From an uncultured Pelagibacteraceae bacterium (GTDB taxonomy: Bacteria; Pseudomonadota; Alphaproteobacteria; Pelagibacterales; Pelagibacteraceae), in contig CACKNV010000004.1 of the NCBI GenBank assembly GCA_902601705.1, positions 1-64,000 on the forward strand: a stretch of DNA of 64,000 nucleotides, read 5' to 3'. The translations under genes were made by a program, and so were the position numbers. Position 1 is the stretch's first letter. Each line of letters begins with the position of its first letter. A model generated the notes under the pieces. It was not told the origin of the DNA and searched no databases. It worked only from the letters and a program-made list of their open reading frames with translations. This document shows, one piece after another, positions 20,523 to 34,553 of the stretch.

Positions 20523-23417
20523 ATGTCTTCTTCAAATAACAACACTATATACAAGAAAACTTCCTTTTTAGCAGGAAATAATTCAGAATTTATTAACGAG
20601 TTTTATGCTGATTATTTATCAGATCCAAATTCTTTACCTGAAAGTTGGAGAAAATTTTTCGAGGGTCTAAGTGATGACGAAAAATTAGTATATGAAAATT
20701 TGAAGGGTCCTAGCTGGTCACCTGAAAAAAAAAATAAAAGGTCAAAAATATTATTTCAGGAAAAAAATAAAATTAAGAACACTGTAGAAAATGTAGATTC
20801 TACATCTATTAAACAGGCATCAAAAGACTCGGTAAGAGCAATTATGTTAATTAGGGCATATAGAATAAGAGGTCATTTAATTTCAAATTTAGATCCATTA
20901 TCAATACAAAAAAAAGAGGAACATTTAGAATTAAAACCAGAGAGTTATGGGTTCACAAAAAATGATTATGACAGAAAAATATTTTTAGATGGCGTTCTTG
21001 GTCTGCAATATGCAAATTTAACTCAAATTTTAAAGATTCTCAAAAAAACGTATTGTTCAAATATTGGCTATGAGTTTATGCATATGGGCGATCCAAGCGA
21101 AAAAGCATGGATAAGAGACAGAATCGAAGGCCCTAAGAAAGATATTACTTTCACAGAAAATGGAAAAAAGGCAATTTTGAACAAAATAATTCAAGCAGAA
21201 GGATTTGAAAAGTATTTACACGTAAAATTTGTAGGAACAAAAAGATTTGGTTTAGATGGTGGTGAGTCTTTAATCCCTGCTTTAGAACAAATTATAAAAA
21301 GAGGAGGAAATTTAGGAGCCAAAGAGATTAAGATAGGCATGCCTCATAGAGGGAGATTAAATGTTTTAGCTAATGTAATGGGTAAACCATTTCGAGCAAT
21401 TTTTAGTGAATTTTTTGGAAAAGCAGTAGGCTCAAGTAAAGATTTTGAGGGAGATGTTAAGTATCATCTAGGAGCATCCTCTAATAGAGAATTTGACGGA
21501 AATTCTGTGCACATTAGTTTAACAGATAATCCATCCCACTTAGAGGCTGTAAATCCAGTTGTTCTTGGTCAAGTGAGAGCAAAACAATTTTTTCATAAAG
21601 ATAAAAATAGAAAAAAAGTTATCCCAGTTTTGATGCATGGAGACGCAGCGTTTGCTGGACAGGGTATAGTTGCAGAATGTTTTGCGATGTCTGGTTTACC
21701 AGGACATAACATTGGTGGTACAATACATATAATAGTGAATAATCAAATTGGATTTACAACAGCACCTAGATTTGCAAGATCGTCACCTTATCCTTCAGAT
21801 GTCGCAAAAACCGCACAAGCTCCGATTTTTCATGTAAACGGAGACGATCCTGAGTCTGTTGTACATTGTGCTAAGATTGCTACTGAATACAGACAAAAAT
21901 TTAATAGAGATGTTGTTATAGATATGGTTTGCTATAGAAGGTTTGGTCATAACGAGGGAGATGAACCTTCTTTTACACAACCTATTATGTACAAAAAGAT
22001 TAGATCTCATCCGACTACCTTATCAATTTATGGCAAAAAACTTGAAGAAGAAGGTCTTTCCTCTGAAAAACATTTGGAGCAAGAGAAAATAAAATTTAAG
22101 AAATTTCTGGAGCAAGAATTTAATTCATCCAAAAACTATAAGTCTGAATTGAAATGGTTTGAAGGGGCGTGGTCTAGATTTAAACCAGGTCTTGGTAAAG
22201 ATAAGCGAGGAGTAAGCGGTGTAGAGAAGAAGAAATTAATTGATGTGGGTAAAAAAATTTCAAGCATTCCAGAGGGCTTTCACGTTCATAAGACTTTAAA
22301 AAAGATATTTCAGTTACGCATGAATGTTATTGAAAATGGTAAAAATATTGACTGGTCTACAGCGGAGAGTTTAGCTTTTGGTACTCTTCTTACTGAGGGT
22401 TTTTCGGTTCGATTATCAGGGCAAGACTCAGGAAGAGGCACTTTTAGTCAAAGGCATGCTGTTTTAAGAAATCAGGATAATCATCAGAGATATGTACCGT
22501 TAAATAATATATCAAACAAGCAAAAGAATTTTGAAATCATAGACAGCTTATTGTCTGAATTAGCAGTTTTAGGTTTTGAATTTGGATACTCTTTGTCTGA
22601 ACCAGAAACATTAGTTTTATGGGAAGCGCAATTTGGTGATTTTGCTAATGGAGCACAAATAATTATTGATCAATTTATTGCATCAGGTGAGTCTAAATGG
22701 GGAAGAGCAAGTGGCTTAGTAATGTTATTGCCTCATGGATATGAAGGGCAAGGACCAGAGCATTCGTCAGCTAGACTAGAGAGATTTTTACAATTATGTG
22801 CTGGAGAAAATTTACAAGTTGTTAATTGTACTACCCCATCTAATTATTTTCATGTGCTAAGAAGACAAATGCATAGAGAGTTTAGAAAACCTTTAATCAT
22901 TATGACACCGAAATCTTTATTAAGACACAAAAGATGTGTTTCTAATATTTCAGAATTTTCAAAAAAAAGCACGTTTCACAGAGTCTTGGAGGATGATGCG
23001 TATTCAGATGTAAGTAATTTACTTGAACTTAAGAAAAAAGATGACAAAATTAAAAAAGTAGTTATGTGCTCTGGTAAAATTTATTATGATTTACTGGAAG
23101 CCAGAGAAAAGTACCAAAATGATAAAATTACTTTTGTAAGGATTGAGCAACTTTATCCATTCCCTGTTAAAACTTTAGCAAATATTCTTAAAAGATACTC
23201 CAAGGCTAATTTTATTTGGTGTCAGGAAGAACCAAAAAATATGGGTGCTTGGAATACTGTTAGAAATTATATAGACAGGACTTTAGAAATAGTAAATTTT
23301 GGTGATAAATCTGTAAAATATGTTGGTAGAAATGCCTCTTCTACCACTGCGACTGGAAACCTTAACAAACATCTTGCACAACAAAAAGAAATATTAGAAA
23401 AGATACTTAAAGATTAA
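20523..23417 (+). CDS. sucA: 2-oxoglutarate dehydrogenase E1
   Basis: KIGMPHRGRLNVLANVMGKP...VLMHGDAAFAGQGIVAE...LLPHGYEGQGPEHSSARLERFLQLCA. Confidence 0.98.
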   Translation: MSSSNNNTIYKKTSFLAGNNSEFINEFYADYLSDPNSLPESWRKFFEGLSDDEKLVYENLKGPSWSPEKKNKRSKILFQEKNKIKNTVENVDSTSIKQASKDSVRAIMLIRAYRIRGHLISNLDPLSIQKKEEHLELKPESYGFTKNDYDRKIFLDGVLGLQYANLTQILKILKKTYCSNIGYEFMHMGDPSEKAWIRDRIEGPKKDITFTENGKKAILNKIIQAEGFEKYLHVKFVGTKRFGLDGGESLIPALEQIIKRGGNLGAKEIKIGMPHRGRLNVLANVMGKPFRAIFSEFFGKAVGSSKDFEGDVKYHLGASSNREFDGNSVHISLTDNPSHLEAVNPVVLGQVRAKQFFHKDKNRKKVIPVLMHGDAAFAGQGIVAECFAMSGLPGHNIGGTIHIIVNNQIGFTTAPRFARSSPYPSDVAKTAQAPIFHVNGDDPESVVHCAKIATEYRQKFNRDVVIDMVCYRRFGHNEGDEPSFTQPIMYKKIRSHPTTLSIYGKKLEEEGLSSEKHLEQEKIKFKKFLEQEFNSSKNYKSELKWFEGAWSRFKPGLGKDKRGVSGVEKKKLIDVGKKISSIPEGFHVHKTLKKIFQLRMNVIENGKNIDWSTAESLAFGTLLTEGFSVRLSGQDSGRGTFSQRHAVLRNQDNHQRYVPLNNISNKQKNFEIIDSLLSELAVLGFEFGYSLSEPETLVLWEAQFGDFANGAQIIIDQFIASGESKWGRASGLVMLLPHGYEGQGPEHSSARLERFLQLCAGENLQVVNCTTPSNYFHVLRRQMHREFRKPLIIMTPKSLLRHKRCVSNISEFSKKSTFHRVLEDDAYSDVSNLLELKKKDDKIKKVVMCSGKIYYDLLEAREKYQNDKITFVRIEQLYPFPVKTLANILKRYSKANFIWCQEEPKNMGAWNTVRNYIDRTLEIVNFGDKSVKYVGRNASSTTATGNLNKHLAQQKEILEKILKD

Positions 23418-24725
23418 ATGGCAGAAAAAATCACAGTACCAACTTTAGGGGAGTCAGTTACAGAGGCAACAGTCTCTAAATGGTTAAAGTCCCAAGGAGA
23501 AAAGGTCTCAGCTGACGAACCGCTCGTAGAATTAGAAACTGATAAAGTTAATGTTGAGGTGCCTTCACCGATTAGTGGAGTATTAGGTAGCATATCTGTA
23601 AAAGAGGGTGAAACAGTTAATGTAGGTTCTTTATTAGGTACTGTAGATAGCTCATCTACTAAAAAGGAAAAAAGTTCAAATGAAATAAGTAGTTACGATC
23701 CTCCGCCAAAAAATAAAGAACAAGAAAAACTTAAAATATTTGATGAAAATAAAGTGGAGAAGGTAAAAAAAATTAAATCCAAGAAAACTGAAGAGCCAAT
23801 ACTAAAATTAGAAGATGAAGAACCATTAATTTTGGAGGAGCCGCACTTTGAAAAATCAATACAAGAAAAAAAGCAAGTTTCACCTGCAGCCAGAAAAATG
23901 GCTAATGAGTCTAAAATTGACTTAAGTGAAATAGAAGGATCAGGAAAAAATGGCCTAATTTTGAAAGAAGATATTATGAGTTTAATGGGAGCCAAACCTG
24001 CTCCGTCAGAGAGGAAAATCCAGCACGGTCCTGAAGAGAGAGTCAAGATGACTAGGTTGAGACTTACAATTGCAAAAAGATTAAAAGAAGCGCAAGAAAA
24101 CGCAGCAATGTTAACAACTTTTAATGAAGTTGATATGAGCGAAGTAATGAAAATGAGAAGCCAATATAAAGAGGATTTTCAAAACAAATACGGAGTCAAG
24201 TTAGGATTTATGTCATTCTTCGTGAAAGCTTGCGTGATTGGTCTTAAAAATTACCCAGCGATAAACGCTGAAATTCAGGATGATGAAATTGTATATAAAA
24301 ATTATTACAATATAAGTATTGCTGTTGGAACCGATAGAGGGCTTGTTGTTCCAGTTTTGAGACAAACTGATGAAATGTCTTTTGCCGATATTGAGAAAAA
24401 TATTGTCAATCTTAGCCAAAAAGCTAGAGATGGTAAAATTACAATTGAGGATTTACAAGGTGGGACTTTTACTATTACTAATGGAGGTATTTACGGATCA
24501 ATGCTTTCAACTCCAATTTTAAATCCACCGCAATCTGCAGTTTTAGGTATGCACAATATTATTCAAAGACCAGTTGTAGTTGAAGGAAATGTTGAGGTGA
24601 GGCCAATCATGTATCTTGCTTTATCTTATGATCATAGAATTATTGATGGTAAAGAGGCTGTGTCCTTTTTAAAAATAGTAAAAGAATCTTTAGAACAACC
24701 TAGGAGACTTTTTTTAAATATTTAA
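23418..24725 (+). CDS. sucB: dihydrolipoamide succinyltransferase E2
   Basis: [18 protein letters not shown]...[15 protein letters not shown]...[27 protein letters not shown]. Confidence 0.97.
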   Translation: MAEKITVPTLGESVTEATVSKWLKSQGEKVSADEPLVELETDKVNVEVPSPISGVLGSISVKEGETVNVGSLLGTVDSSSTKKEKSSNEISSYDPPPKNKEQEKLKIFDENKVEKVKKIKSKKTEEPILKLEDEEPLILEEPHFEKSIQEKKQVSPAARKMANESKIDLSEIEGSGKNGLILKEDIMSLMGAKPAPSERKIQHGPEERVKMTRLRLTIAKRLKEAQENAAMLTTFNEVDMSEVMKMRSQYKEDFQNKYGVKLGFMSFFVKACVIGLKNYPAINAEIQDDEIVYKNYYNISIAVGTDRGLVVPVLRQTDEMSFADIEKNIVNLSQKARDGKITIEDLQGGTFTITNGGIYGSMLSTPILNPPQSAVLGMHNIIQRPVVVEGNVEVRPIMYLALSYDHRIIDGKEAVSFLKIVKESLEQPRRLFLNI

Positions 24726-24727
24726 TA

Positions 24728-26134
24728 ATGGAAAATAATTTTGACTTGATAGTGATTGGTGGTGGGCCTGGAGGCTATGTATGTGCAATAAGAGCAGCCC
24801 AACTAGGTATGAAAACAGCATGCGTAGAGTCTAGAGGAGCCCTAGGCGGAACATGTCTTAATGTTGGGTGTATACCCTCAAAGAGCCTACTAAATTTGTC
24901 TGAAAATTTTCATAAAGCCAAAAAGGATTTTAATAATCAAGGAATAGAAGTTGAAGGTATAAAATTAAATATTGAAAAAATGATGTCCAATAAAAATAAG
25001 TCTATTCAAGTTCTTACAAAAGGTGTTGAGTTTTTGTTTAAAAAAAATAAAGTTGTATATTTTAAAGGTAAAGGAGTAATTTTTTCTAAAAATGATATTG
25101 TAGTTTATGAAAGTAATTCCAAGAGGACTAATTTAAAAACAAAAAATATCGTTATAGCTACAGGTTCAGAGGCAACATCTTTAGCCGGAATTAAAATTGA
25201 TGAAAAAAATATAGTTTCCTCTACAGGCGCTTTATCTTTTGATAAAGTACCAAAAAAATTAGCAGTTATTGGCGGTGGTTATATCGGTTTAGAAATGGGC
25301 TCTGTCTGGTCAAGGCTTGGATCAGAAGTGACAGTAATAGAGTATTTAGATTTTATTACTCCAGGAATGGATAGAGAGGTTTCTAATGAATTTCAAAAAA
25401 TTTTAACTAAGCAAGGTATAAAATTTAAAATGGGCTTTAAAGTAGAGTCAGTTAAGAATAAAGGTAATTTAGTCTCAATTAATTATACAAATGTAAAAAA
25501 TGCAAAAAAGGAAACAATTGAAGTGGATAAAGTATTAGTATCTGTTGGAAGAAAACCATATACCGAAGGATTAAATTTAACAAAAGTTGGTGTTCAGAAG
25601 GATGAGAAAGGTAGAATTCAAGTTAACAAAAAATTACAGACTACAGTTGATAACATCTATGCCATTGGAGATGTAATCAAAGGCCCTATGTTAGCTCATA
25701 AAGCTGAAGAGGAAGGTATTGCAGTCGCAGAGATATTGGCTGGTCAAGCTGGTCATGTTAATTATGATGTTATACCTGGAGTTATTTATACTTCTCCTGA
25801 AGTAGCAACAGTTGGAAAAACCGAGGAACAATTAAAAAAAGAAAATAAATCTTATAAAGTTGGAAAATTCCCTTTTCTTGCAAACTCGAGAGCGAAAGTT
25901 AACAATGAAACTGATGGTTTTGTTAAAATTCTTGCTGATAGCAGAACCGATAAAGTTTTAGGTGTACATATTATTGGACCCCATTGTGGAGACATGATAG
26001 CGGAAATGGCTTTGGCAATGGAATTTGGTGCTAGTTCAGAGGATATAGCTAGAACCTGTCATGCACATCCTACACATACTGAAGCCATTAAAGAAGCAGC
26101 ATTAGCTGTTGATAAAAGACCAATTCATTTTTAA
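24728..26134 (+). CDS. lpdA: dihydrolipoyl dehydrogenase
   Basis: LIVIGGGPGGYVCAIRAAQLG...GGTCLNVGCIPSKSLL...HAHPTHTEAIKEAAL. Confidence 0.97.
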   Translation: MENNFDLIVIGGGPGGYVCAIRAAQLGMKTACVESRGALGGTCLNVGCIPSKSLLNLSENFHKAKKDFNNQGIEVEGIKLNIEKMMSNKNKSIQVLTKGVEFLFKKNKVVYFKGKGVIFSKNDIVVYESNSKRTNLKTKNIVIATGSEATSLAGIKIDEKNIVSSTGALSFDKVPKKLAVIGGGYIGLEMGSVWSRLGSEVTVIEYLDFITPGMDREVSNEFQKILTKQGIKFKMGFKVESVKNKGNLVSINYTNVKNAKKETIEVDKVLVSVGRKPYTEGLNLTKVGVQKDEKGRIQVNKKLQTTVDNIYAIGDVIKGPMLAHKAEEEGIAVAEILAGQAGHVNYDVIPGVIYTSPEVATVGKTEEQLKKENKSYKVGKFPFLANSRAKVNNETDGFVKILADSRTDKVLGVHIIGPHCGDMIAEMALAMEFGASSEDIARTCHAHPTHTEAIKEAALAVDKRPIHF

Positions 26135-26162
26135 ATAAATAAAATTCAACTACTATTAAAAT

Positions 26163-28112
26163 ATGAAAGCGCAAGTATTGCTTCCTAAAATATTTAATTT
26201 TTCATTTACATACAAAACAAAAAAAGAAAAATTAACTCCAGGCGAAATCGTCGAAGTTCCTTTTGGAAAAGAAAAGGTGATTGGTGTTGTGTGGCCAGGT
26301 GAAAGTTTTGCGCCAAAAGATATAAAGATTAAAAATATTCATAAAAAAATTGAGAAAATTTTTTTAAATAAAAATTTCATTAATTTTATAAAATGGTTTG
26401 CAATGTATAACGTAACACCCGTAGGGCTCGTTCTTAAAATGGTTATTGGAAGTAATAAAAATTTATTTATTAAAAATGATAAAAATTTTGATCTAAGAGT
26501 AATCAAAGCAAAAAAGTTCAACTTAAATCAAGAGCAAAATGATGCATTAAAATTTTTAAATTCAAAAAATAATAGATTTGATGTTTCTGTCCTTCAAGGA
26601 ACAACTGGTTCAGGTAAAACACTTGTATATTTTGAGAGAATAAAAAAAATTATTGCTGAAAATAAACAAGCTTTAGTTTTGCTTCCTGAAATTTTTTTAA
26701 CTAACGAATTTAAGACAAGGTTCTATGATTTCTTTGGTTTCGAACCTGCAATTTGGCATTCAAAAATAACACCAAAAAATAAAAGGATTATTTGGAATGG
26801 TATAATTAATAATAATATTAAATTAGTCGTCGGAGCAAGATCCTCTTTACTTTTACCTTTTAAAAAACTTGGAATTATAATTGTTGATGAAGAACATGAC
26901 ACTTCTTACAAGCAAGATGAAGGTGTAATATATCATGCAAGAGACATGGCAATAGCGAGAGCTTCTTTTGAAAAAATACCAATCCATTTAGTCAGCTCCA
27001 TACCATCACTAGAAACTTTTAATAATATTCAAAATAAAAAATTTAGACATTTTAAGATTAATAAGAGATATGCCGACTATCCTTTACCAAGAACAAAAAT
27101 TGTCAATTTAAATTTAAAAAAAATTAAAAATAGCTTTGTTTCTGATGAAAGCATTAAGATTGTTAAAAAATTTCTTGAGAAAGGGGAACAAGTTTTATTT
27201 TTTTTAAATAGAAGAGGTTATGCTCCATATTTAATTTGTAAAAATTGTGGATATAAACTGATCTGTAATAATTGCTCGATGTATTTAACATTCCACAAAA
27301 GTAAAAATAAAGCTGTCTGTCATCATTGTTCTTCTGAAAAAAAATTATCTAATAAATGTAAAGATGAAAAAAATTGTGATTTTATAATGTATGGGCCAGG
27401 TGTTGAAAAAATTTATGAGGAAGTAAGTAAATTATTTCCAACTAGCAAAATAGAAATTTTTTCAAGTGATTATATGAAAAAAAAAGATCATACGAATTCC
27501 TTGTTTAACAGAGTCAGAAATAATCAGGTGGATATTTTAGTTGGAACTCAGATGATTTCAAAAGGTTTTAACTTTCCTAAACTAAATTGCATAATTGTAA
27601 TTGATGCAGATTTTTCGGGAAGAGGTTACGACTTAAGAACTACTGAAAAAAATATTCAATTGTATAATCAATTAAGCGGAAGAGCTGGTAGATTTAGTTC
27701 CGAGTCTTTAATTGTTTACCAAACATTATCTCCAGAGAACATTACTTTAAATGAGTTGATAAAAAATAATCCTGATGAAATTTTAAAAAAAGAGCTTATT
27801 TTGAGAAAAGAAAATTCCCTACCTCCTTTTTGTAGACTTATCGCAATAATCATATCAGCCAATAATCAATCTTTAAGTATTGAAGGAGCTAGAGAAATTA
27901 AAACACGTCTTAGTAAGATTAATGGCTTAGAAATCATGGGCCCTGTAGATTCACCTTTTCTGAAGATAAAAAAAAAATTTAGATCAAGATTATTAATTAG
28001 GTTTAATGAGAAAAGCCTGAAGCAAAAAATGGTTTCCAATCTTCTAAATTCATTGAAAATTTCAAGCAAAATTAAACTTACGGTTGATGTCGATCCCGTA
28101 AATTTTGGTTAA
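26163..28112 (+). CDS. priA: primosomal protein N' (PriA)
   Basis: LQGTTGSGKTLVYFE...IIIVDEEHDTSYKQDEGVIYHARDMA...zinc-binding Cys pairs CKNCGYKLICNNCSMYLTFH...GRAGR. Confidence 0.94.
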   Translation: MKAQVLLPKIFNFSFTYKTKKEKLTPGEIVEVPFGKEKVIGVVWPGESFAPKDIKIKNIHKKIEKIFLNKNFINFIKWFAMYNVTPVGLVLKMVIGSNKNLFIKNDKNFDLRVIKAKKFNLNQEQNDALKFLNSKNNRFDVSVLQGTTGSGKTLVYFERIKKIIAENKQALVLLPEIFLTNEFKTRFYDFFGFEPAIWHSKITPKNKRIIWNGIINNNIKLVVGARSSLLLPFKKLGIIIVDEEHDTSYKQDEGVIYHARDMAIARASFEKIPIHLVSSIPSLETFNNIQNKKFRHFKINKRYADYPLPRTKIVNLNLKKIKNSFVSDESIKIVKKFLEKGEQVLFFLNRRGYAPYLICKNCGYKLICNNCSMYLTFHKSKNKAVCHHCSSEKKLSNKCKDEKNCDFIMYGPGVEKIYEEVSKLFPTSKIEIFSSDYMKKKDHTNSLFNRVRNNQVDILVGTQMISKGFNFPKLNCIIVIDADFSGRGYDLRTTEKNIQLYNQLSGRAGRFSSESLIVYQTLSPENITLNELIKNNPDEILKKELILRKENSLPPFCRLIAIIISANNQSLSIEGAREIKTRLSKINGLEIMGPVDSPFLKIKKKFRSRLLIRFNEKSLKQKMVSNLLNSLKISSKIKLTVDVDPVNFG

Positions 28113-28190
28113 TCGATTATTTGGAAACTTGATCAAGGTAAACTCTTATGGTACGACACGCACATTACTTCATAATAATTTCAATAAAAA

Positions 28191-28748
28191 ATGAGCACAA
28201 ATAAATCTTTCTCAACAGAAACTTCTGAAAGATACTCTCGCGCACTTTTTGAAGTAGCGCAAGAAGCTAGTGAATTAGAGAAAATAGAAAATGATATCAA
28301 GAACTTTGCTTCTCTATTGATTAATAGTCTAGAGATAAAAAATTTTATACACAATCCAACTCAAAGTAAAGACAATCAAAATAACGTATTAAAATTATTA
28401 GCTGAAAAGCTAGACTTTTCAAAAAATTTAAAAAACTTTATGTTTTTATTAATTGAAAAAAGAAGAATATTTTTTGTTGAAAAAATTATTGATAGTTTTT
28501 TAAAATTATGTGCACAAAAAAGAGGAGAAGTTAAAGTGTCTTTAATATCTTCTAAAGAATTATCAGAAACCGAACTTGAGAATATAAGTAAAGAACTATC
28601 TTCTTCAACAAGCTCAACTATAAAATTTAACTACAAGGTTGATAAAGAACTTATTGGAGGATTAAAACTTCAACTTGGAAGCTTTATGATTGATGCCTCG
28701 ATTAAAAATAAATTAAATAGATACAAACAAAAAATGTTAGAAAGTTAA
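28191..28748 (+). CDS. atpH: ATP synthase delta subunit
   Basis: [25 protein letters not shown]...; immediately upstream of atpA. Confidence 0.94.
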   Translation: MSTNKSFSTETSERYSRALFEVAQEASELEKIENDIKNFASLLINSLEIKNFIHNPTQSKDNQNNVLKLLAEKLDFSKNLKNFMFLLIEKRRIFFVEKIIDSFLKLCAQKRGEVKVSLISSKELSETELENISKELSSSTSSTIKFNYKVDKELIGGLKLQLGSFMIDASIKNKLNRYKQKMLES

Positions 28749-28749
28749 T

Positions 28750-30271
28750 ATGTCTATAAACCCTTCAGAAATTACTAAATTACTTAAAGATCAAATTAAA
28801 AATTTTGGTGAAAAAGCAGAGATTTCAGAAATTGGAAAAGTTTTATCAGTTGGTGATGGAATTGCACGAGTTTACGGTTTGGATAGTGTTCAGGCTGGAG
28901 AAATGGTTGAGTTTGAAGATGGCTCAAAAGGTATGGCATTAAACTTAGAAAATGACAATGTTGGAGTTGTAATTTTTGGAGATGATAGAAAAATTAAAGA
29001 GGGCGATACAATTAAAAGAACCAATGCAATTGTTGATGTTCCAGTTGGAAAAGAATTATTAGGAAGAGTTGTTGATGGTTTAGGAAATCCAATAGATGGA
29101 AAAGGAGCTATCTCTTCTAAAGAAAGAAAAAGAGTTGAAGTTAAAGCCCCAGGTATAATTCCTAGGCAATCTGTTAGTGAACCAATGCAGACAGGTTTAA
29201 AATCTATCGACTCTCTTATACCTGTGGGCAGAGGCCAAAGGGAATTAATTATTGGAGACAGACAAACAGGTAAAACTGCAGTTGCAATTGATGCAATTAT
29301 TAACCAAAAAAAAATAAACGAGTCATCTGATGAGAAGAAAAAACTTTATTGTGTTTATGTGGCAATTGGACAAAAGCGTTCAACTGTAGCTCAAATAACA
29401 AAAACTTTAGAAGAAGCAGGCGCACTTAAATACACAACAATAGTTGCTGCAACAGCATCAGACTCTGCACCACTTCAGTTTTTAGCTCCTTACACTGGCT
29501 GCACAATAGGTGAATATTTTAGAGACAATGGAATGCATGCTTTAATAGTTTACGACGATTTGTCAAAACAAGCAGTAGCATACAGGCAAATGTCACTTTT
29601 ACTTAGAAGACCTCCAGGAAGAGAAGCTTACCCTGGTGATGTTTTCTATCTTCACAGTAGACTTTTAGAAAGATCTGCAAAATTAAGTGACGCTAAAGGA
29701 GGTGGATCATTAACTGCATTACCAATTATTGAGACACAAGCAGGTGACGTTTCTGCTTATATTCCTACAAATGTAATTTCTATCACTGATGGACAAATAT
29801 TTTTAGAAACTGAATTATTTAACCAAGGAATTAGACCTGCTGTAAACGTTGGTTTATCAGTATCGCGAGTAGGATCTGCAGCACAAACTAAAGCAATGAA
29901 AAAGGTAGCTGGCTCAATTAAATTAGAACTTGCTCAATATAGAGAGATGGCAGCTTTCGCTCAATTTGGGTCAGACTTAGACGCTTCTACTCAACAACTA
30001 TTAAATCGAGGAGCAAAATTAACAGAATTATTAAAACAAGACCAATATTCTCCAATGACTGTCGCAGAACAAGTAATTTCAGTTTTTGCTGGAGTAAAAG
30101 GATACTTGGATGACGTTGATTTAGGAAAAATTAAAGGATTTGAGAAAGATGTAATCGAAAAAATTAAAAATGATAAACCAAAGATTATTGAAGCTATTCA
30201 ATCATCAGGAAAATTAGATGAAGATACAGAAAATCAATTAAAACAAGTTATAGAGGAATATAAGAAAAAAA

Positions 30272-30279
<8 letters not shown>
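28750..30279 (+). CDS. atpA: ATP synthase alpha subunit
   Basis: [48 protein letters not shown]. Confidence 0.98.
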
Positions 30280-32570
<2,291 letters not shown>

Positions 32571-32571
<1 letters not shown>

Positions 32572-32957
32572 TGTCAGATAAATTCACAGTTGAAATAATA
32601 AGTCCTGACCAAACAGTTTTGAAACAAGAGACTAAGGAAGTAATAATTCCTTCTTTTGAAGGTCAAATGGGAATTTTAAATAATCATATCCCTCTAATAA
32701 CATTTTTGAGACCTGGAATTATTACTATAAAAGCTGAAGGTGAAAAAAAATATTATGTAGAAGAGGGAACAGTTGAGTTTTCAAATAATAATTTATTGAT
32801 TTTAACTTCAACTGCAAGAGATCTAGCCAATTTTGATAAAAGTTCAATTAACGAACTTCTCCAAAAAGCTGAAGCAAACTTAAATACCGAGTCTACTGAT
32901 AAGGATAGATACATAGCATCATATAAAATAGAAACATTAAAAGAAATTAGCCAATAA
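32571..32957 (+). CDS. atpC: ATP synthase epsilon subunit
   Basis: FTVEIISPDQTVLKQETKEVIIPSFEGQMGILNNHIPLITFLRPG. Confidence 0.94.
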
Positions 32958-33417
32958 CAAGATTAATTTCTTTAAGAAGATTAAGATATAAATCTTTTTT
33001 AAAATTTACTATCACTTCAGGTAACAATTTAGGTTCAATCCATTTCCAGTCTATGAATTCGGCGTATTTAGTATTTAAATTTATCTCACTTTCTTCACCC
33101 AAAAATCTTGTAATAAACCATTTTTGTTTTTGCCCTCTGTATTTTCCTTTCCAAATTATACCAACTAAGTTTTTGGGTAATTCATATTGATAAATTTTCT
33201 CAATTTCTTTGATAATTTCAATGTTCTTAATACTCGTTTCCTCCATTAATTCTCTTTTCATTGCCGTGATATAATCTTCTCCTTCATCTACACCACCTTG
33301 AGGCATTTGCCATCTATCTCCAGGGTTATCTTTTCTTTTTCCTACAAAAATTTTATTTTGTTTATTTAAAACTATTATGCCAACTCCAGTTCTTAATGGG
33401 AGCTTTTGTTCTTTCAT
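32947..33417 (-). CDS. rppH: RNA pyrophosphohydrolase (Nudix)
   Basis: RTGVGIIVLNKQNKIFVGKRKDNPGDRWQMPQGGVDEGEDYITAMKRELMEETSIKN (Nudix box). Confidence 0.93.
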   Translation of the reverse strand: MKEQKLPLRTGVGIIVLNKQNKIFVGKRKDNPGDRWQMPQGGVDEGEDYITAMKRELMEETSIKNIEIIKEIEKIYQYELPKNLVGIIWKGKYRGQKQKWFITRFLGEESEINLNTKYAEFIDWKWIEPKLLPEVIVNFKKDLYLNLLKEINLVIG

Positions 33418-33418
33418 C

Positions 33419-34553
33419 TTAAGAATTGAAAAGTTTTATAGCGTAATTTAATTGGTTATCTTTATCTGAATTTATTTTAAAATCATCTCCTACTTCTTCA
33501 ACTAAAATATCAGGTGTTACACCAACCTCCGAGATAGATTTACCAGATGGGAGGTAGTATTTGGAAATAGTAAGTCTCATACCTCCTCCATTTCTTAAAG
33601 GTATAATAGATTGCACTGATCCTTTTCCATAAGAGTTTTCTCCCAGAATTATAGCCCGTTTATGATCTTTAAGTGCACCAGCAAAAATTTCTGATGCAGA
33701 TGCAGAACCGTTATTAATTAAAACAACAACAGGTTTCCCTTTGGTTTCATCACCTTCTCTAGCAAAGAATTTTCTAGTTTCAGAAACTTTTCGACCTTTA
33801 GTAGACACAATTTCTCCGTCATTTAAAAAAAAATCCGTTATGTTTATTGCTTGAGTTAGTAAACCTCCAGGATTATTCCTTAAATCAATTACATAACCTT
33901 TTATTTTTGAATTTTTTTCAAAATTTTTAATTGATTTTAAAAATTGTTTATCACTATTTTCGTTGAAAGATTTGAGCCTGATGTAACCTATGTTTTTTTT
34001 TTTACTAATAGTTTCTGAATTCACTGATTGAACTTCAATTATTTTTCTCTTAATCTTAAATTCGAGAGGTTTTTTAACATTTTTTCTTCTTACAGTAAGA
34101 TCAATTGTTGTTCCTACTGGTCCTCTCATTAATTTTACGGCTTCCATTAAAGTTTTACCTTGTACCTGTTCGTCACCAATTTTAACAATGTAATCGCCTG
34201 ATTTTATTCCTGCTACCTCGGCAGGGGTCCCCTCAATAGGAGAAATCACTTTTACTACTCCAGCTTCCATACTAATTTCTATTCCTAGACCCCCAAACTT
34301 TCCACTCGTGTCTGTTTGCATCTCTTTGAACAATTCAGGAGTCATGTAAGCAGAGTAGGGGTCAAGAGATTGTAGTACACCATTAATAGCAGAGTCAATC
34401 ATTTCTGTTTGATCAACATCATCAACATATTCTTTTTTAATATTTTCTAAAACTTCTCCAAAAAGATCAATTTTTTCATATAGATTATTTTTTGAAAATC
34501 CATCAGTAATTATTAAATTAAAGAAAATTACTGATAATATAATTTTTTTTCAT
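33419..34553 (-). CDS. ctpA: C-terminal processing peptidase (CtpA/Prc, S41), signal peptide out of frame at an A8 tract
   Basis: PDZ + S41: YSAYMTPELFKEMQTDTSGKFGGLGIEI...NGSASASEIFAGALKDHKRAIILGENSYGKGSVQ. Track starts at 34402; the ATG at 34553 overlaps the rsfS stop (ATGA) and, minus one A of 34543-34550, reads MKKIILSVIFFNLIITDGFSKNNLYEKIDLFGEVLENIKKEYVDDVDQTEMIDSA. Confidence 0.88.
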
